In this document: piece by piece, positions 56,201 through 64,000 of the stretch
How positions within the stretch are numbered: the stretch's first letter is position 1
Layout of the letters: each line of letters opens with the position of its first letter
Source of the DNA: Plantago major
Taxonomy: Eukaryota > Streptophyta > Magnoliopsida > Lamiales > Plantaginaceae
Direction: 5' to 3'
DNA: 64,000 nt
NCBI GenBank assembly: GCA_026545765.1
Contig: CM048841.1
Coordinates: forward strand, 1,516,512-1,580,511
Notes under the pieces: generated by a model
Told to the model about the DNA's origin: nothing
The model's input: the letters and a program-made list of their open reading frames with translations, nothing else
Database searches by the model: none
Translations under genes and position numbers: made by a program

Positions 56201-56380
56201 CCTGACAAATCTCAGGGTGCAACTCATGTTCTGAATAACTATTAGCAAAGTGAGGGAATCTTCGGTCATGCAAAGTGAGCGTTATGACTGACTCAGTTTA
56301 TTTTCTTTACAGCTCTCTGGTTCAAAGAAGGAGAAGTCTGCGAGTGGACCCCGGTTCTAGAGCCCTGGCTAAAGGAGTAA
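53276..56380 (+). CDS. NDPK2: nucleoside diphosphate kinase 2, chloroplast type
   Basis: Transfers the terminal phosphate from NTP to NDP through a phospho-histidine. In plants the NDPK2 type is imported into plastids and linked to light and redox signalling. Seven exons join in phase: 53276-53491, 53578-53631, 53709-53795, 54243-54323, 54435-54547, 55690-55739 and 56313-56380, giving 222 residues. Residues 1-72 are rich in S, T, R and K (transit-peptide-like). The enzyme core starts [20 protein letters not shown]. It includes [14 protein letters not shown], the [15 protein letters not shown] block, and the active-site histidine in [16 protein letters not shown], and ends [12 protein letters not shown]. 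Complete by every motif checked. Intron 5 is enlarged by a LINE scrap. Confidence 0.95.
54600..55330 (-). mobile_element. LINE fragment (RT zinc-binding region) in NDPK2 intron
   Basis: On the minus strand, around 55000-55130, the translation gives a CIFCG...DHLLFNC-type block split over frames. This is the zinc-binding domain that follows reverse transcriptase in plant L1-type LINEs. Text such as [14 protein letters not shown] and (at 54780-54970) [11 protein letters not shown] is of the same kind. It is short, frameshifted and antisense to the gene. The plus-strand T-rich run near 54600 could be the remains of the poly(A) tail. Confidence 0.6.
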
Positions 56381-56887
56381 ATCTAGTGCTATAAACCTAT
56401 ACATTGAGGTTTAGTTCCAGCCGCGTATACAAGAGAGCCTGATTCATTTTTGTTACTGTTATTGGCAAATATTGACAAAATAATGTTGCTGATGCCTTTG
56501 GCCATCTCTATACTGCCAATTTGTCAGAGTCTTTGTTCTTTCTTTGTGAACTATTATTGAGTTAAGCGAATCCGAGGAAAAATGCAGGAGTAATTATCGC
56601 TTGTTTCTAATTTGTCCTTCGCCCCCCATATTTTGAGATCAGTGAGTAATATGTGCAGTGAAGATTCATTGTTTGAATCATTTATCATTACAGTTTAAGA
56701 GTGATACGTTAATCATCTTGTACAGTAATTTCTATTATGCAACAATCAACATGGTTACAAATGAACTCAACATAATACTACAAGAATACGGGATTACAAT
56801 AACATTACCCTTACAGAGAAAACATCAAGGAAAGCTGGGATACTCGGTCTAAAATTGTGTCTTAATGCCAGAATCCGTCATCGACTG
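56381..56887. other. 3' UTR of NDPK2 and convergent spacer
   Basis: No gene seen. The NDPK2 3' UTR and the end of the small minus-strand gene face each other here. Confidence 0.5.
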
Positions 56888-57776
56888 CTATGAACTGTCA
56901 ACTGAGGTAGTTGATATGCTAGAAGAAGAATTATACCCTGACATCGGCTCTTCACCATCTGAGCCGTGTCCATGAGGGGAACTCTTACATTTAGAGAAGA
57001 AATACAGAATGGACATATTCTTGCCCTCGCTCTGTTTTAGACTACTAGAATTGGAGGAAGAATCAACATGACCCGGGATTGCAGCTACATCATCTGCATC
57101 AATTTCCATGGTTGATTCTTCATCCATGCTTGGAACATGACAACGAGACCCCTGTTTAAGCTTCAGAAGTGTGGCTTCTGCATCATCAAAGGAACTCAAT
57201 ACACACTGAATCAAAATCAAAGCAACAACTCCGTCCCATTATAAATAGCCACTATTACCACTAATAAATACGCATTCTAAAAATGAGGTGAACTCGAGTC
57301 TAATTATTGAGGTGAAAAATAAGATTGTTTTATTAACGACCTCGATTACAGCATGTACAACTCGGCTTTAAACTTGAGCCCCTCCCCAACCAATAACCAC
57401 ATTTTCAAAAAAACACCCAAAATTTTGTTATCTATCATTCGACCCCTATAGTCCATGTTTTCGGATAAATCCCAAAAAAAAAAAAAAAAAAAAAGACCAA
57501 TCGCCCCATTTATTTCTTCTGCAGCTGGAATCAGAGTAAGAATCTACTTGAGCATGGTGAGTAAAATTACAGAGCTTTCGAGCGACGGAAAACAAGAAAT
57601 TGGAAATAAACGAGAGTATGCATCGAATTAGTGCAAGAAAAAGAAGAAATTAGATTACCGTAGATGGAGAGAGAGTCTTGTTTGGTGAGCTTGGAGGGTG
57701 GTCTTTCTTCCATCTCCAATTCCAGTGAGCTCATCGGCGATGCTCGTACTCTTCCCAACATCTCCTCCTTCAACAC
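56888..57776 (-). CDS. small plant protein of unknown function
   Basis: Two exons (57659-57776 and 56888-57177) give 135 residues if the acceptor at GATGCAG/AAGCC is used, which joins the phase-1 codon to make SLSIYEATLLKLKQGSRC. The N-terminus MLKEEMLGRVRASPMSS is followed by LEMEERPPSKLTKQDSLSIY. The rest is acidic and Ser-rich (MDEESTMEIDADD, EEPMSGYNSSSSISTTS), without membrane segments or known catalytic motifs. The strongly patterned first 60 residues look conserved, whereas the Ser-rich tail looks disordered. I do not recognise a named family. An upstream acceptor at 57205 would break the frame, so the 57177 choice is preferred. Confidence 0.65.
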
Positions 57777-58092
57777 CGGCGAGGCTCCTCTCTCTCTCTC
57801 TCTCTAACTCTGCTGGCAAATTTGTTTGGTTTGGTAATCTACAAGAAGAAGAAGAAGAAGAAGAAGAAGAAGAAGAAAGTTTTATGAGATCTTCAATCGA
57901 ATTCAAATTTTGGTTTGGGTGATAAAACGCGGCAAAATTAGCGCCTTTCTTCTCAATTTATTTACTGGATCTGGGCCTGCTTGCTCTTCTTTCATGTCCT
58001 CGCCTTGTTTTGCACCATGGGTCACAAACAAATACTAGTATACTATGTCTTCGTACCCCTAACCTAACTGGACACTTTAATTTGAAAAAAAA
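57777..58092. other. leader/promoter of the small minus-strand gene, with microsatellites
   Basis: A (TC)n run at about 57789-57806 and a (GAA)n run at 57843-57877 lie just upstream of the start codon, in the probable 5' UTR. Nothing else is recognised up to 58092. Confidence 0.5.
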
Positions 58093-58370
58093 AAAATACT
58101 AAGAATGTGAAATATCTTAGTCTTCTAAATATTTTATATCTCTACTATTATTATATTTCTTGTTGTATTTAGATTCCTAATTTAGTTTAAATTCTTAGTT
58201 TATAGACTACATTATAGAATTACTCTTGTATAAATATGTAGGATTGTGGTAATGAGAAGATCAGGAAATTATATTATTTCATAGTATCAAAGCTAAAATA
58301 AGAATCTAAATACAACAATAATAAATATATGAAATACTTAGGAGACTAAGATATTTCACATTCTAACAAT
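58093..58370. mobile_element. TRIM/copia-LTR-like fossil with inverted arms
   Basis: The sequence starts near AAGAATGTGAAATATCTTAG. About 180 bp later comes ATTTCATAGTATCAAAGC, which resembles the copia LTR end plus the initiator-Met tRNA primer site (TGGTATCAGAGC). It then ends in GAATCTAAATACAACAATAA...CTAAGATATTTCACATTCT, an inverted copy of its own first ~75 bp. It fits a small LTR-derived (TRIM-like) fossil whose second LTR end is inverted. It is broken and codes for nothing. Confidence 0.5.
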
Positions 58371-58535
58371 AGTTTTTCAGCTTGCCATATATTTTTCTAC
58401 TTAATTATTTGTACAATATGCAATCAAGTTATGTAAGTGGCATTTTTTTACTTAATCACTTACACGAGACCTTCTTTTTTTAATTGACGTGTCAAAGTGG
58501 CATTTCCAAAACAATTTTCCGAAATAAATATTGTA

Positions 58536-58767
58536 CTTCATCCGTTCCGGAAAAAACTTTCTACTTTAACTTTTTATAGTTAAACTTTTTCAACTTTAAC
58601 TGTGAATTAATTTTAAATTGCAAATGTAAAGTATTCAATTATTTTATATAATGAAAATTTAGTCCCTAGAGTTTCATTATATAAAAAAATGAACATTTTA
58701 CATTTGTAATTTAAAATTAATTTTACAAAAAAATCAAAATGGTAAGCTATTCCCGAGATGGAGGAAG
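58536..58767. mobile_element. Stowaway-like MITE, hairpin-forming
   Basis: A 232-bp element with the ends CTTCATCCGTTCCGGAA and (reverse complement of the right) CTTCCTCCATCTCGGGAA, flanked by TA at 58534-58535 and 58768-58769. The two halves are complementary over much of their length, for example AATTTTAAATTGCAAATGTA against TACATTTGTAATTTAAAATT. Confidence 0.82.
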
Positions 58768-58776
58768 TACTACTGA

Positions 58777-58939
58777 GGCTCTGTTTTATTCATCTGAAAC
58801 CTTATTAATTTCAATTTAGTTCAGATTCATTCAGTTCAATTCAGTTCAGTTCAGTTCTGCTTAATTACATTTTATATTACAATTCAGTTCAGTTCAGATC
58901 AATTCAGTTCTATTCTGTTGAGACGAAAATAACATATCC
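58777..58939. mobile_element. small MITE, 'GGCTCTGTT' family, copy 1
   Basis: It begins GGCTCTGTTTTATTCATCTG and ends near GAGACGAAAATAACATATCC, imperfect inverted ends. The interior is rich in TTCAGTTCAG repeats and matches 61051-61177. Target duplication is not clear. Confidence 0.6.
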
Positions 58940-59280
58940 TAATTAAAGTGAATGTAGGGAGGAAATTAAAGAGTACAATGCATCGATATTCTTCTCGTTT
59001 TAACCAACCCCAATATTAAACCTAGTTCTTACTAGTTGCCTATTGAACATACATACCCCAAAAATGACAATAGAACACCATGTGCTAAATACATAAGTAC
59101 CCAATAATTACAGAAATTGCAAACTAACTATTCTAATTTAATCATGGAGTATTCCAATTATGACCTATATGATCAGTATTCAATTTTTTGTTTAAATAAG
59201 AACCAATTTACAATATTATCAATTTAAATTTCTGCATTCTTACTACATTGTCTTAAACTAAAGTGTGTATTCCAAAAAGA
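58940..59280. other. AT-rich spacer
   Basis: No gene, RNA or repeat recognised. Confidence 0.4.
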
Positions 59281-59282
59281 TA

Positions 59283-60550
59283 CTCCCCGTCCCGCAAAAC
59301 TTAATACATTTGTCATTTTTACCCCTCCCACAAAACTTCATATATTACCAAAGAAGTAAGCTACCCCACACCAAAAAAATAATAAACAATCTAAACTTTA
59401 CACTCAAATTACACATTTTGCTACTACAAGTACACTTTTTTTCACATTTTTAATATTCTATCATTACTTTAAGGGAAAATTTTATATACCCCCTATTAGA
59501 GACGTCCCACACAAATAGGTTACTAATAGATTAACAATTACAATGTAAAACATACATTTAGATTATTTTTAACTAAATATAAGTCCAAAAGTCAAATTAA
59601 TTTAGAAATGGCCAAACACATCCTTATATTCCATAATTCACATTTGACCTAACTTATAACAACCTTTATATTTACATTAAATATATTTTTTATTTTACAA
59701 ATTTATATTATTTTTTCCATATTTATATTATTATCTACAAAAACCGATCATTCATCAACAAAACAAAGAACGAGAATTAATATTTTATTTTTATAATTAT
59801 ACTACGAAAAAAATACAAACCGAACAAATTTTTTTTATTGTCTATATGTACAAAACTATTTTGCTCGATGTCTGTCATAGATCTGAATATGAATTCTCTA
59901 GAAATTTCATTTCAGTTTATATGTTCGTAAATATTGATCCTCCTCCTCCTCCTCCTCCTCCTCCTTCATCATCATCATCATCATCATCATCATAATGACC
60001 TGAAAATATTTACTAGGTAATTTTTGTATCAAGTGTAAACTAGGTTTATAACTCACTAATTATTAACAATTGAACAACTGGATTCGTTAGAATCAATATT
60101 CGAGGAACAAAATACAAATGTGTTCTGTCATTTTCTAGGAACACGATATGAGATGAAATTGTCAAAATACAATATGAATCCGGAAATATATTGAATAATA
60201 TTTTGATTTTATATTATTCTCGTATATTACCTATGACTCGAAAATTCTAAGAACTAAAATTTCAAAAAATAATAATGAAAGATAAATGGTCTTAGTTGAA
60301 TTAGGAAAAGTATGAGTGATAATTTTGCAAAATGAAAAAATAAGGCCATATTTGGGAGAAACTCTTTGGTCAACTAAAAATTCAAAAAAAAAAAAAAAGA
60401 AGACCTATATGTAATAGCTCAACTAAGATATACCATAATGTAATTAGGCAATCTAATTGGGGGTACTAGATGAAATTTGCCCTTACTTTAACTTTCCGCA
60501 TAAAACTGCATGCTAAATTTAATGTATGAAGTTCTCCGAGACGGATGGAG
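59283..60550. mobile_element. Stowaway MITE split by a MULE
   Basis: The outer element begins CTCCCCGTCCCGCAAAACTT and ends TCTCCGAGACGGATGGAG, with TA at 59281-59282 and 60551-60552. The outer parts match the 52306-52517 MITE closely (for example CACTCAAATTACACA and CCGCATAAAACT). The element is interrupted at 59473-60482 by a MULE-like insertion. Confidence 0.85.
59473..60482. mobile_element. non-autonomous MULE-like element nested in a MITE
   Basis: A 1,010-bp insertion flanked by a perfect 9-bp duplication TTACTTTAA (59464-59472 and 60483-60491). The ends are inverted: GGGAAAATTTTATATACCCC on the left, GGGCAAATTTCATCTAGTAC reverse-complemented from the right. The 9-bp TSD fits Mutator-like elements. 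It has no transposase. Inside lies a CTC/ATC trinucleotide tract (59938-59993). Confidence 0.85.
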
Positions 60551-60750
60551 TATAAAAATGGTACGAATTGATTGATTACTTATAACAGTAAATCACTTCT
60601 AAAAAATAAAAAGGGAAGTAAGCTATTTCAGTGTTCACACAATTATATTTATTAGTAGTGCACACTGCATATTTTCCCTAGGTTAAATATAGATATTGAG
60701 AAACTAATGTAACTGGAATTTTAGGTTCTCCTTGTTACAATTGTCAATTG

Positions 60751-60823
60751 GCCCGTCTAGCTCAGTTGGTAGAGCGCAAGGCTCTTAACCTTGTGGTCGT
60801 GGGTTCGAGCCCCACGGTGGGCG
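60751..60823 (+). tRNA. tRNA-Lys(CUU): tRNA-Lys (anticodon CUU)
   Basis: A complete intronless cloverleaf. The acceptor stem GCCCGTC pairs with GGTGGGC using G-U pairs, with discriminator G. The D-arm is GCTCAGTTGGTAGAGC. The anticodon stem CAAGG/CCTTG encloses the loop CTCTTAA, anticodon CTT. The T-arm is GTGGG-TTCGAGC-CCCAC. Box A (TAGCTCAGTTGG) and box B (GGTTCGAGCCC) internal promoters are both intact. A T-run (CTTTTCTTGG, then TTTTTTT at about 60838) follows and could end transcription. Confidence 0.97.
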
Positions 60824-60859
60824 CTTTTCTTGGTCAGTTTTTTTACAAATTAACTTAAT

Positions 60860-61045
60860 ATACCAAGCGGCGTGGGTGTTTTGGCCCTTCGAGCCCACGG
60901 TGGATGTTTTGTCACTTTTAAAAAACAAGTTTGATGTACTAGATATATCAAGCGGCGTGGGTGTTTTGGCCCTTTGAGCCCACGGTGGATGTTTTGTCAC
61001 TTTAAAAAAAAAGTTTGATGTACTAGATATATCAAGCATTTTGTG
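60860..61045. repeat. tandem copies of a tRNA-Lys 3' end with flank
   Basis: Two units, about 85 bp apart, of CAAGCGGCGTGGGTGTTTTG followed by a T-arm-like TTCGAGCCCACGGTGGATG and TTTTGTCACTTT. The T-arm portion resembles the 3' end of the neighbouring tRNA-Lys, so the units may have arisen by duplication of the tRNA 3' region. Confidence 0.7.
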
Positions 61046-61050
61046 ACATA

Positions 61051-61177
61051 GGCTCTTTTCTCTTCATCTGAAAACTCATCAATTTCAGTTCAATTTAGTT
61101 CAGATTCATTAAGTTCAGTTCTGTTTAGTTGTTTTTATACTACAATTCAGTTCAGTTCAGACGAAGAGAACAAAGCC
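61051..61177. mobile_element. small MITE, 'GGCTCTGTT' family, copy 2
   Basis: A 127-bp element with good inverted ends: GGCTCTTTTCTCTTCATCTG and, reverse-complemented, GGCTTTGTTCTCTTCGTCTG. The interior TTCAGTTCAG repeats match 58777-58939. Family not assigned. Confidence 0.7.
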
Positions 61178-61179
61178 TT

Positions 61180-61315
61180 AGCTTGTCTAGCGCAGATGGT
61201 AGAGAACAAGGTTCTTAACCTGTGGTGTGGGTACTTAATATACTAAACGCTCAGTTGGTAGAGCGCAAGGCTCTTAACCTTGTGGTCGTGCGTTCGAGCC
61301 CCACGGTGGGCGTTT
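61180..61315 (+). pseudogene. two decayed tRNA-Lys copies
   Basis: At 61183-61232, CTTGTCTAGCGCAGATGGTA then AAGGTTCTTAACC is a degenerate tRNA-Lys 5' half that breaks off before the T-arm. At 61250-61315 a second copy lacks the 5' acceptor strand but keeps GCTCAGTTGGTAGAGCGCAA, the CTCTTAA loop and the T-arm, with one change in it (CGTGCGTTCGAGCC). Neither can fold a full cloverleaf. Confidence 0.85.
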
Positions 61316-62364
61316 TCTTGATTGAGTGGTATGTTAGCCACTGTACTTGGGTGATATGTTAGTCACCATTACTGAACTTGTTGTGCATATTTCGTGGTAT
61401 ATTAGCCACTGTACTTGGGTGATATGTTAGTCACCATTGTGTTAGTAAATTTTAGGACAATTTGAGTGGTATGTTAGCCACTATAATTGAGTGATATATT
61501 AGTCACTGTTCTTTGACTTGTTGTGCTGATTGAGTGGTATGTTAGCCACCGTACTTGGGTGATATGTTAGTCACCATTACTGAACTTGTTGTGCTGATTT
61601 CGTGGTATGTTAGCCACTGTACTTGTGTTTATCTTTAAATTCCTACTTTCATTAATCTATTTGGGCTTTCTACTTCTTATGGAAATGTTGTAGAAGTACT
61701 ACTTCATTCCCAATGCCCTGATTCCCCAACTGTGGCCTGTTTTCGAGACTGTTGGATCAGAGTGCTATAAGAGGATGGTTTGCAACATGAAAGCCGCTAA
61801 GGTAAATCCACAATTCATGGGGATGATGGGTGGGCACTTTGGCAGGAGTACTGGAGAGATCCCTTTGTCATGGACACGACGGCGAAGAACGGTTGGTCGA
61901 GGCGAGATGGCGAGCACCTCCTGGCATCATTATGTGTCGCGGGCTGTTGTTACAGACCGTCAGATATCGGTTAGTATATATGTTATTTATGACTTGCAAT
62001 ATGATTTGTACATATGTTTTTTACTTTAATTTCTAACAACTTACTATTTGTTTGCATGTTCTTCAGCTCCATGCCGGGGAGCCCACTACTGCTCTTCACC
62101 ACTTCAAGAAGATAAAAATGAAGAATGGCCATATCACCCAAGTACAGTGGCTAACATACCACGGGATAAAGCATTGTAACATTTAAGCTTACCCGCATCT
62201 CATCAAAATAATGGTGCTTCATCCTCTCCGGGAGCGTACACCACTTCTCGCCTCCTTCACCCGGCTTCTCCCTCCGGAGCCTTATAATCTTACCAAGATT
62301 TTCGCTTGCACCCTGTGGCCAAAGCCTGTTATAAATGAGACAGACATGAAACAAACATTATAGT
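61316..62364. mobile_element. rearranged CACTA (En/Spm) fragments
   Basis: At 61316-61625 units of GGTATGTTAGCCACTGTACT and GTGATATGTTAGTCACCA are the reverse complement of the 71-bp repeat of the 20.5-kb CACTA element. At 61720-61990, plus strand, LWPVFETVGSECYKRMV...SVSIYVIYDLQYD matches its accessory gene (MWPVFESLGSGLYRHMV...SVSIYMCYDYN). At 62180-62335 the text reads the other way (minus strand, GKIIRLRREKPGEGGEKW, then HHYFDEMR) and matches the 22420-22560 exon. So pieces lie in opposite orientations. No CACTA ends are visible. Confidence 0.78.
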
Positions 62365-63139
62365 CGAGGGTTGATTGAAGAACACAGGAGGCTAACTCCA
62401 AAATCAGAGACACAAGACATAGTAATATGATCAGCAGCATTTAGATGCCTATATCTCAACAAACAGTTCTCCATATCTTGAGCAAGAGCTTTAGCCAAAG
62501 GATAACTCAAAATGAATCCAGCACCTCCGAATCCCTGGTTAAACGAATACCAATAATTCGACATCAGAAACTCTGAATGCCCACCAATGTAGTAGTATTT
62601 CGTATGATCATACTTTGCAAGAACGTCAACCATGTTGTCAAGAAAAAAAATTGAGTCGTCGTCTCCCATCACTAGCCACCTCATATTCTCATGGTCTGTT
62701 CGGAATGTCTCCATTATCGCATTTATTATTCGTTGGGCAGTGACATCGGACTTTCCAAGAAGTAGTGTAAGATCATCGGATACTCTGTAAGGGGGAGAGG
62801 CTGCTGACCAAGGGAGGAGATCTCGAGTAGGTGGTTTGTCTAAGACTAGAAAGCCTCGCGTGATCTTTGGGCGCCACCAGGACTGGATGTATAATTTTCT
62901 GTTCTGCCAGGCGTGAACTGAGCCAACTAGGCCGAAAACAAGGTGGTTAAGATTAGTCGGAGTAGATCCCGATTCTGCTGTTGATTTCTGGGGAGTAGTA
63001 GAGGTAAATATGTACGTTCGGAAGATACGTGTTGATATGAAATGTAGATGAGCGTAAAATAAAAGAGTAGGCCTAAGGCCGTGAGATTCTTCTTGCATAG
63101 GCCACCATGAATGTCCATCTTTTGACAAGAAGATATCAT
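62358..63139 (-). pseudogene. DUF604 (Fringe-like glycosyltransferase) gene, truncated and frameshifted
   Basis: The translation holds the plant DUF604 core: TNLNHLVFGLVGS, then WWRPKITRGFLVLD, MRWLVMGDDDSIFFLDNMVD (GDDDS is the DxD metal site), YYIGGHSE, FGGAGFILSYPLAKALA and CVSDFGVSL. Such proteins are Golgi type II membrane proteins related to Fringe-type beta-1,3-glycosyltransferases; the substrate is unknown. The N-terminal anchor (NLTALGLLFYFTLIYISYQHV) lies in another frame (62927-63139), so there is a frameshift somewhere around 62940-63010. After CVSDFGVSL the usual C-terminal 150-200 residues are missing, and transposon debris (62364 and left) begins almost at once. Probably a dead gene, plausibly cut by that rearrangement. 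Confidence 0.8.
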
Positions 63140-64000
63140 TATATTTGTTCTGTTAGAAATGATGTATATGACAAGGGATTGGAAACAAGATAGCTGGAAT
63201 TTTGGTTCAGATTAATTATATATATACTCCTGCTATCAATTTCATATGCACCTGGTATTACATATAAAACCTGTTAATTCAACAATTGCATTTGGGTGCT
63301 TATTAATTGTTTAAACAAAAAATCCCTTATCAAATCTTTCTTAATACTATCATTTTAATTTGCTAAATGATTAATTGTTAAACAACTATTTTTAATTGTT
63401 TCCACTACTAACATATGCCATACATACGTATAATAATTTTTTGTTAAGTATTAAATTATTAATTGTTATAAAAATGTTATAAATTGTTATTTCTATGGCA
63501 TATGTTATAAATGATCCTTTCTCTTGGATTAGGATTTCGTGAGTACGGTTTGTCTAAAAACCGTCCATGGTTAAGTTTGTCAAACATTAATGGGTTTTAA
63601 ATTGGGATTTTTGGAGGACCCGTAAAATATCCAAAATTAGAGCTTTAGTTGTTCATCTCATCGATTACATATTAGCAAATATTAGGATTTAATATTTATT
63701 ATTGAGTTTGGTTGATGATTGAAATTAATTATGATAAATTAGGGACTGAATTGTATGTTTTGAAAACTTAAAACCCAAGCATTTGGGAATGAGGGTCCAT
63801 ATGTAATTTGACAATACACATATATTTATATGGGATCAGTACAGTAGTACATGAGATGTGATTATCAAAGAACTAATTGTTTTGAGCTGTTCAGAAATTT
63901 TGCTGGATTTCAACTCTTACCATGTGATGGAATGGATTCATAGGATACTCGAAACATATAATATACATTTATTGATCTCTATCACAAATACATTTCAAAG
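63140..64000. other. AT-rich spacer
   Basis: Upstream flank of the broken DUF604 gene, strongly AT-rich. No gene, RNA or recognised repeat is visible; the region continues beyond the window. Confidence 0.45.

Noticed and set aside
61775-62029. 84-codon open frame on the plus strand
   Set aside because: It matches the CACTA accessory gene and is a transposon fragment, not a host gene.

Overview
This is a stretch of a flowering-plant nuclear genome. The genes have short exons, GT-AG introns and AT-rich spacers. The gene set is typically plant: a stromal HSP70, a plastid NDPK2, a plant B3 factor and a plant DUF604 protein. The transposons (Sirevirus-like copia, CACTA, MULE, Stowaway MITEs) are also plant families. 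A eudicot, perhaps an asterid, seems likely, but the sequence alone does not fix the species. All exon boundaries are read by eye from splice motifs and family knowledge, without transcript data. || Layout. 1-5188: 3' part of a broken, rearranged Sirevirus-like Ty1/copia fossil ending in an LTR. 5189-9937: a two-B3-domain gene (+) with four repeated, phase-matched small exons. 10405-14316: stromal HSP70 (-). 15177-29722: a higher-order repeat with ~325-bp tandem units, invaded by an 858-bp MULE-like element and by a solo LTR that itself carries a 7.3-kb CACTA transposon. 30475-33716: a secretory/membrane protein with one C2H2 finger (+). 35139-36801: a HemN/HemW-like radical-SAM protein (-). 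37353-41971: ELP3, the Elongator catalytic subunit (-). 43161-47012 and 48236-51874: two intact tandem copies of the 26S proteasome lid subunit gene RPN7 (+). 53276-56380: plastid NDPK2 (+), with a LINE scrap in one intron. 56888-57776: a small plant gene of unknown role (-). 58093-60550: a nest of MITEs, a TRIM-like fossil and a second MULE. 60751-61315: tRNA-Lys(CUU) with degenerate copies. 61316-62364: CACTA-derived debris. 62358-63139: a broken DUF604 glycosyltransferase-like gene. 63140-64000: nothing recognised. || Most intact genes are housekeeping: protein folding in the plastid, tRNA wobble modification by Elongator, the proteasome lid, and plastid nucleotide balance. I see no pathway logic linking them. 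The most notable structures are the RPN7 tandem duplication, the repeated in-frame cassette exons of the B3 gene, the four-level nest of repeats at 15-30 kb, and a palindromic ATGTTGASTCAACAT motif spread through coding, non-coding and LTR parts of the copia fossil.
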